Source: Ixodes scapularis
Taxonomy: Eukaryota; Arthropoda; Arachnida; Ixodida; Ixodidae
Length of the DNA: 64,000 bases
NCBI RefSeq assembly: GCF_016920785.2
Contig: NW_024609837.1
Coordinates: 46,254,745 to 46,318,744, forward strand
Direction of reading: 5' to 3'
Shown: piece by piece, positions 58,085 to 64,000 of the stretch
Numbering within the stretch: position 1 is the first letter of the stretch
Layout of the letters: each line of letters opens with the position of its first letter
Program-made: the position numbers and the translations under genes
Notes under the pieces: model-generated
Databases searched by the model: none
Seen by the model: only the letters and a program-made list of their open reading frames with translations
What the model was told of the DNA's origin: nothing

Positions 58085-58880
58085 AATAATCAATCTTTGA
58101 GCTCTTAATGATTAAACTCATTTGCAACTGAAATTAGTAAATTTATAATAATAGATATTGAGTTATTGACGATTAACCTCGTTACACATATTTAATGAGT
58201 AAATTCATATGAACAGATATTGATTTCACGAGGAGAAAACTCGATTGCATTATTAATGAGTAGATTTAATGAATAAAAATTGAGTTAATGATTAGCAAAC
58301 TCAATTGAATTCTTAATAATTATATTCAAAATAATATATCTTGAGTATAATAAGCCAACTCAATGGCATTCTTAATGAGTAAATTTAAAATAATATACTG
58401 CAAACGACTCATTTTCCGCGGGCTCAATATTTCGAGGTTTAAATAAAATGGGAAGTTTGGGAATTCATCATGCGTTCTAATTTTCGCGACGCGGTGGGAT
58501 CTCAATATAGATTCGAATGGGTGTTGCATTTTACTAGAATTTTTCGCGGGACCTATATCTCGCGATTTGTAGGCAACTCGCGAAATTCGCGAAAATTGGA
58601 ACGTCGCGAAAATTTAGTCGTTTACAGTATATTGAGCTCATAATGAGAATACTCAATTGCATTTTAATGAGTAAATTCAGATGAATGTATACTGCATTCT
58701 TAATGATCAAACTCAATTGCATTTCAATTAGTGAATTCAAAGGAATAGATATTTAGTTTTTATTGACCAAACTCGATTGCATTCCTAATAAGTAAATTAA
58801 ATAAAATCGGTAATGAGTTTTTTATGATTGAACTGCTTAGACGTTGAGTTTATATTGAGTTTCAATTGACTCTATACGAA
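58085..58880. repeat. AT-rich satellite, unit about 60 bp, interrupted by a MITE
   Basis: Units of the form AAACTCAATTGCATTCTTAA...TGAGTAAATTCA...GATATTGAGTT repeat every 60-61 bp from 58.09 to 58.39 kb and again from 58.63 to 58.87 kb. The intervening 230 bp are an unrelated MITE. Individual units differ at many positions, so the array is old. Confidence 0.75.
58398..58627 (+). mobile_element. CTGxAAAC...GTTTACAG MITE, copy 2, inside the satellite
   Basis: The termini CTGCAAACGACT and AGTCGTTTACAG are inverted with one mismatch and flanked by TA/TATA on both sides, in keeping with a TA target duplication (Tc1/mariner type). It matches 32375-32602 in opposite orientation. Non-coding. Confidence 0.8.
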
Positions 58881-59330
58881 TACATTAAAAATTCAATTGA
58901 AACGCATTTATCATTTTTGTTAGGGTATCTACTACTCTTGGGTTCTCGAAGATTTGCCCTGGACTGTTCAGGAGTGGGCTAGGCCGAGACTGACTAGGCA
59001 AGGTCATTGTGGCTTCCTCATCATTTACACTCGCGGTAAGAGTGTATGCGAATCTTCTAGATGAACAAAGGAGCGCTCCTTCTCGATCATGCATGCGGCG
59101 CTATGGCCAACAACGTCGGCGGACTTCTTTCCTCTGGCACTCTTGCACCAGAGTGCAACCTCTGCTCTCTCGACGGGAGCTAAGCCCATCATGGAGATTA
59201 CTTGCACCCCAAAACAACTCGAAAGAAAGTTGGAAAAAAGGAAGACGCGGTAATTACCAGAGAGCGCAAAGAAGACCACGACGTGTGGCCGTGAGAAATT
59301 GTCTCAAAAAGGAAACCGCACCTCTGTTTT
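58881..59330. other. Non-coding interval
   Basis: ORFs on both strands (59009-59335 plus, 59025-59279 minus) overlap fully; neither has a recognisable motif. Confidence 0.4.
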
Positions 59331-59444
59331 GTTAAACATTTCTAAAACCCCAAGACGGAGGCTACAAAGAAGGGAACAAACCCAAGACGTCTTGTTTTTC
59401 TCTCATGTTTGTAGCCTCCGTCTTGGGTTTTAGAATTGTTTAAC
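59331..59444. repeat. Hairpin element, arms 39 bp
   Basis: GTTAAACATTTCTAAAACCC...GGAGGCTACAAA and TTTGTAGCCTCCGTCTTGGG...AATTGTTTAA are inverted with only a few mismatches around a 36-bp loop. Confidence 0.7.
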
Positions 59445-61291
59445 TTTAACCAGCTCGCCCGCCTTGTTACGTTATCCTCTGCTTTGTTGTTTACTTTTTA
59501 ACATGATAGCATATAACGAGCTCGTTTTGGAGAAACGCTAGCGTGAGAGGCGACCGCTAAAATCCAGGATTGGTCGATAGAGTCATGGCGTAACAGCCAC
59601 ATGACCTCGCGCGGGAATTTCAAATGATCCACAAAGCTCACGTGAAACGTGACGTCACGCTTGGAATGAAAGTGAAAACATGAAATGTAATGCGAATTAA
59701 AGATCGCCACATGTCACACATGATTCCATTTTATAAAGCAATAATTTTTGCCTTAAAGAAAATATTGAAAAACTTAAGGCTGTATTCGAATCCACGACCC
59801 TTCGGTTCCAAGCCAGACACGCTACTGACTCGACAATGGAAGGCACATTTTTTTTTTTCATTGGGCGATGCGAGGCTCTTTATTTTTTTATTATTTTTTT
59901 TTATTGGGCGACGTAAGGCACGTTAATACGGCTTGCGAACGAGCTGGAGTTCATTTATTTATACGTTTTGCTATCGCGTTCCACTCTTAAAGGCGAAGCT
60001 TAACGAGACGCTGGCAACAGCCCTCCCCTGAAAGAAAAGAAGACATTTAATTTGTTTTTGTTTTTATTATGTGATTTACCATGGCGTCAGCAGACTTGAA
60101 GCCTAAACTGGACAAGGGAGGAAGAAGAAATATAAAGGGGGAGAGCGCTGTCGTAAGCCCCGTGGCTGTGTAACTTTTTTCTTTCAATCAACGTATTTGC
60201 AATTTTTTAGAAGCCACAAAAATGTGTATCGTATTTCATTTATTTTTATTTTATTATTGTGTGTGTGCCTTCCATGACCCACGACTTTGATTACATTTGG
60301 TGGTTGTGTCTAAACCTCAGAAAACGGCACGCGACCACGGAGAAGGGACTGAGCGCGACTCACACCGGCCAGTTCTCGATCGGCGGTTTTCGGGCGGAAA
60401 GGAAACGAATTTCGAGCCGTAAATTGTGTTCTGGGTAGTTGGGCTCGCATGTTTGATGTACAAAGAAAAACTTGGGGAGCATAGATACCCTGTAGGTGTC
60501 CTTTTAAGAGGCCTGTAAGTTTATTGTTTTTTTTAATGTTTTATTGGTAGAATTAAATATTCATGCCCCGAGATTTCACTCAGAAGAAAAGCATATCAAT
60601 ATCCTCTGGATAAGAAACGTCGTTAGATATTGGCGAGGTCGAGGAAAGCGACCGTCGTGGCCTTCTGCGATCGTACGTGCTGCCATCTGTCGGCTGTTGC
60701 ACAAATCAGACGCCCTTCCTTAGCAGACCTAAGACGTAAGTAGGGATTTCAAGTTTTTCAATTATAGCTTTTTACTCTGGTAGGCTTTCTCAGTGAACTT
60801 TTGTACCCTTCATGCACGTGTTTTGTTCACCTCTGTATATACTTTGAGCTCAATATGTTCGCGAACCGATTTACGGGGTCAGTACAAACAGCCATCGTTC
60901 CCTTTTCTTCGCACTGCAATGTAGAGTAGCGCTATCGAAGTGCAAAAACAGCCTGCTAAAACCCTTCATAATATTTAGGTCCGTTCCGATTTAACAGACA
61001 GTTAAAACTAACCCCGCTTCTAATAAATAAATACTCCAAACTGAAATATCAACATAAATTATTGGACAATTCATTCAAATTGTGCGGCACAAATGTTTAG
61101 TAAACAAACATATAGGTGTGACGGCTGTTTACGTGGCTGCTATTCGTGAAGCTCAATAGCGTTCAGGGCGGGTTTAGCATGAGCTCATTAGATAAAGAAT
61201 AGAAAAAAAATAATTAGACCTCTTTATATCAGCCAAGCAGCAAAGTCAGAGCGTAGGGCATTTAACTTAAAAAGAACCTGCATCTCCCGAC
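59445..61291. other. Non-coding interval with a doubtful minus-strand tRNA-like piece
   Basis: Near 59.78-59.83 kb the minus strand reads GTGTCTGGCTTGGAACCG and GGGTCGTGGATTCGAATAC, resembling a B box. At about 60.73 kb a plus-strand donor AGAC|GTAAGTAGG follows a GC-richer patch, but no coding frame leads to it. The rest is AT-rich with no gene. Confidence 0.4.
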
Positions 61292-61660
61292 TTAAGAAAG
61301 GGGTTCCAATATCGGACACTGCCAAATCTGGTGTTTCGTATCAGGCAAACATTCTACACAACTTTTTCGATAACTTCGGACCAGCCAAGCGAGGACATTA
61401 TATTTACCTACCCAGAAGAATAGTGCGTTCACGACAACTAGGAACACACACCCTTGACAGGTTCCGCAGAGTCGAGGTGAATTCGGCTCCAAGGTCGTTC
61501 GGGCTTCGTCCAGAAATGAGTAGGCGTCCTAGGTTCTCTCTGCGTGTTCTCTTGGCACGGCTTGCAGCGCCGGACGAATTCTCCTATCTGTATGTCAGGT
61601 CTAGGCAAACACACATGAAACCTCGCGGCGGCTGTCATCGCAGTCACTTCCGGTGGTTAG
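61292..61660 (-). pseudogene. Ty3/gypsy integrase N-terminal fragment
   Basis: Minus-strand frames give CKPCQENTQREPRTPTHFW (second half of the HHCC zinc finger), then PERPWSRIHLDSAEPVKG and, in the next frame, CVFLVVVNALFFWV, matching the integrase core start (PW.R.H.DFA.P..G..FLVVVDA.SKW). The first catalytic Asp position reads as Ser-flanked D in IHLDSAE and the second (VVDA) has become VVNA. A frameshift lies near 61.46 kb. The zinc-finger His pair is separated from this piece by a hairpin insertion at 61.68 kb. Inactive. Confidence 0.75.
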
Positions 61661-61681
61661 CATGTAGAAGAACGAGGGTTT

Positions 61682-61828
61682 AGCGGTAAACAAACAGCGC
61701 AAGGATAAGGACAGAGTAGAAGGCGGTAGACACACACAGCACACACCGCCTTCTACTCTGTCCTTGTCCTTGCGCTGTTTGTTTTCCGCTATTATGAATG
61801 ACCAACTAGCCCAATCGTGAACACTACT
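61682..61828. mobile_element. Hairpin retroposon, 147 bp, 12-bp TSD, inserted in gypsy integrase
   Basis: A stem (AACAAACAGCGCAAGGATAA...CCTTCTACTCTGTCC...GCGCTGTTTGTTT) at about 61689-61787 is followed by a tail ATGACCAACTAGCCCAATCG and AACACTACT. The 12-mer GAACGAGGGTTT stands on both sides (61670-61681 and 61829-61840). A long, variable duplication and a conserved 3' tail indicate retroposition rather than cut-and-paste. No pol III boxes were seen in this copy. Relatives: 22.72, 23.20 and 44.48 kb. Confidence 0.75.
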
Positions 61829-61990
61829 GAACGAGGGTTTGCTTGCGTACTGCTCCATGAAGAATGACGTTGTCTCTCAAGAGCACGCAGTCATGATGAA
61901 TGGACAGCTCTTGGTTCCTTACCTGGTATGCCGAGTGCTCTTCAGCTTCCCCTTCCTGAAACCACCTTGTAACGATCCACTTCTTGACCC

Positions 61991-62188
61991 TCAAGATATA
62001 GGGGTCTTACAGTGTGAACTATGAAACTTCAGCCGCTCTCTGGGCGGCTTAATTTTTTGCCGATTTGGGGGGGTTGGTAGTCTTGTCAAGCAGTCAGCGT
62101 TTACGTGGTCTTGAGTACGTCTGTACTGTAGGCGATAGTCATATGCTGCAATCCTCAAAGTCCACCGCAGCACGCAAGATGTGGGCAC
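61991..62188 (-). pseudogene. Ty3/gypsy RNase H C-terminal end
   Basis: The frame reads VLRWTLRIAAYDYRLQYRRT and HVNADCLTRLPTPP, equivalent to the R..RW...L..YD(Y/F).(V/I).YR.G..N..AD.LSRLP block that closes the RNase H domain before the integrase. Clean alignment by eye, but isolated from its upstream part by frame breaks between 62.19 and 62.47 kb. Confidence 0.75.
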
Positions 62189-62469
62189 TGCTGGTATTGG
62201 CTTTTCAGCTAAACTATTCCAAGTAGTAGCTTGTGGTCAGTCAAGATCAGGAATTTTCTGCCCGAGAGATAGTGGTGGAAATGGCGTACACCCAAAAACT
62301 ATGGCTAGCATCTCTCAATCGATTTGGGCATAATTTCTCTCGGTCTTTGTTAGCGTTCTTGACGCGTATGCCACAGGCTGCTTTCGTCCCTCTTGTTCGC
62401 GATGCGCGAGAAATGCTCCAACGTCCACCGGCGATATGTCATACGACAACAACAAAAGGGGCGCTTGCA

Positions 62470-62670
62470 TCAAAGTAAGGTACAATGACTCTGATGTGGG
62501 TAGTCGCTTCTAAACGTTACAAGCATTTTTTTACGCTTTCCGTCCAACCTCTGTGCAAAATTCTTCATCAGGAGTCGGTACAGTTCTTCGGCGACTTCGG
62601 TTATACTCGGTAAGAAACGGTTATAAAATTTTACCTTACCTAGAAAGGTCTGGAGTTCCTTCTTGCACAT
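62470..62670 (-). pseudogene. Ty3/gypsy RT-RNase H connection
   Basis: CKKELQTFLGKVKFYNRFLP and SITEVAEELYRLL match the N.KEL.SFLG...YY.RFLP......PLY.LL connection segment. It follows the RT palm fragment at 62716-63018 on the same strand after a frame break. Confidence 0.75.
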
Positions 62671-62715
62671 GGGCGCGGGGGCTTGGTGGATAGCCTCGAT
62701 TTTCGCCGTCGAAGG

Positions 62716-63260
62716 TTAGACGTGTTGGCCGTCAATCCGTTGTCCCAGGAATTCCAGCCGCTGGTTGAAAAACTCGCAGTTGCTAGACTGGACCCGGAGT
62801 CTGGCTTTTGCCAGGCGGCTGAGGACTTCGGTCAGCACATAATTATGTTCCTTGGTAACCTCGCTGGTTAACAAGATGTTGCCCAGATACACTGCTACCT
62901 GTGGTAATTCGGCTAGTATCGTGTCCATGATTCTCTGAAACAAACCGGGCGTCAGAGATACCCCGCACGGCAGCCAACAAACCTTGCAAAGACCTTTCAC
63001 CGTGTTAAGCGTCAACACAGTTGGTGATACGCCTGTGTTTAAATCGTCGTACAGAAAAGACGGTCCTCTTTAAGCTTGAAAAAAAGTTCTCTGGTTGTAG
63101 ATAAGAGGTAAACATTTCTCCTTCCTGCTAGATTTAATATGCTTCTGTAGTCTAAGCAGATCCTTAGGGAGGCGTTTTTCTTGCGTACCGCGACGACAGT
63201 GATGGCCCAGTCTGCTCCAAGTTTGCACGACGTCATCCTTGATCTCAAACGGAATGCTGC
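62716..63260 (-). pseudogene. Ty3/gypsy reverse transcriptase, catalytic DD lost
   Basis: The upstream frame (63248-63039) has VVAVRKKNASLRICLDYRSI and STTRELFFKLKE (fingers); the next (63018-62716) has CWLPCGVSLTPGLFQRIMDT, then VAVYLGNILLTS at the palm, where the Y-x-DD catalytic pair has become YLGN, and ends LEFLGQRIDG. Motif order is right and the copy is dead by both a frameshift near 63.03 kb and the active-site change. Confidence 0.85.
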
Positions 63261-63559
63261 GACATTTTAAGAACCTTAATTGGGCGTCTTGCTTAAGCTT
63301 GATGTGGATTGATGGATTGATGTGGATTTCCCGGTAGTTCAGCACCGGGAAATGACGCGCCAAAAAACGTCGGGAATCCTTGAAACAATGCCATCCGGAT
63401 CTTTGCTGACTTTGTACAAACCCGATACCTTGATGTCTAGTGGACTGAACCAATCCCTACCCAGCAGCATGTTGCCTTTTTTTTTTTAGCACCAGTGGCG
63501 GCACATGAAGATTCCGCTTTTTGAACTTGAAGGTACCGTAGCTTTTCTAAGGACGCCAA

Positions 63560-63965
63560 GACCTTCCTTTCTTCAGGCTAAGAGTTGCGTGTCTGGCTCC
63601 TCTAGTTGGACGCGTTTTGTTACTTGCAGGTCTTGAAAATCCTTTTCGCTGATAATCGAACGCGCTTTTCCCGAATGCCCTTCCATGAACACATTCTCGC
63701 CTCCCATTTATACGATGACTACGTATTTCGGGGAGCCGCTATTTAGTTTCCTGATGTTCAACAACACGTCGTAATCTGTCTTTGCTAAACACACTGCACC
63801 GTCGGCGTTTTGCTGCAATTTATATTGTTCGAAACGCTTTAGAAACTTGCCCCTTGCCCGAGCAGCTGAGAGGAACTTAGTTCTTGAACTTGTACAGCAT
63901 CGTTCGCGTTTGTTGACGCATCGAAAATAACGCCAGTCGGAACGCTGATTCGACTGTTTCCTCAT
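63560..63965 (-). pseudogene. Ty3/gypsy gag-pol 5' remnant (zinc-knuckle/protease region)
   Basis: The frame from 63965 (NQRSDWRYFRCVNKRERCC, LLNIRKLNSGSPKYVVIV) corresponds in position and style to the end of gag and the lead-in to the protease (P...V.V.VNG), and the following sequence to 63.56 kb is open in pieces. No intact CCHC knuckle or DSG/DTG was found. The element continues beyond the right edge of the window. Confidence 0.45.
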
Positions 63966-64000
63966 CCCGCTCCTAATCGGCCTGTCTCTTTATGGTATGT

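Overview
The window reads as nuclear DNA of an arthropod, most likely a chelicerate and probably a hard tick. It is AT-rich, has no operons, and holds almost no long ORFs. The only convincing host gene is split by GT-AG introns and encodes a secreted protein resembling the mite group-7 allergen (TULIP-fold) family. The rest is dominated by repeats: Ty3/gypsy and non-LTR retrotransposon relics, hAT-type elements with 8-bp target-site duplications, long inverted-repeat MITEs, tRNA-like SINE heads, satellites, and long poly-C, poly-G and poly-A runs. The species assignment is inference from this style plus the gene family; no marker gene is present.

Layout. 0.4-14.5 kb: a four-coding-exon gene on the minus strand (coding exons 7772-7814, 4338-4465, 2034-2216, 693-1001), with a possible untranslated first exon near 14.43-14.48 kb. 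Its third intron holds a GC-rich and purine-rich repeat, and its putative first intron holds an 0.8-kb foldback element. 15-24 kb: foldback elements (15.16-15.83, 16.26-16.49, 23.28-23.96 kb), smaller hairpins, a TATA/Inr-like core promoter at 18.73 kb, and one doubtful terminal exon at 21.0 kb. 25.7-27.9 kb: a foldback element whose loop contains the decayed 3' end of a non-LTR reverse transcriptase. 29.8-31.3 kb: a decayed plus-strand Ty3/gypsy pol. 37.9-39.1 kb: a complete 1211-bp hAT-type element with an unidentified 216-codon ORF. 40-46 kb: MITEs, hairpins, a weak two-exon gene model and GC-rich retroposon-like sequence. 49-54 kb: a hairpin enclosing a tRNA-like sequence, a loose ~52-bp repeat field and a 161-bp higher-order satellite. 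55-58.9 kb: a MITE nested in a foldback arm, an SGNH-esterase-like fragment, a 382-bp hAT-like MITE with perfect ends, and a ~60-bp AT-rich satellite carrying its own MITE insertion. 61.3-64 kb: a minus-strand Ty3/gypsy relic (gag/protease, RT, RNase H, integrase) broken by a hairpin retroposon with a 12-bp target duplication, running off the right edge.

Apart from the group-7-like gene, nothing here works as a pathway. The biological content is one secreted-protein gene surrounded by layered transposon insertions whose relative order can be read from nesting and target-site duplications. All element families were recognised by eye from motifs and terminal structure; no database search was possible.
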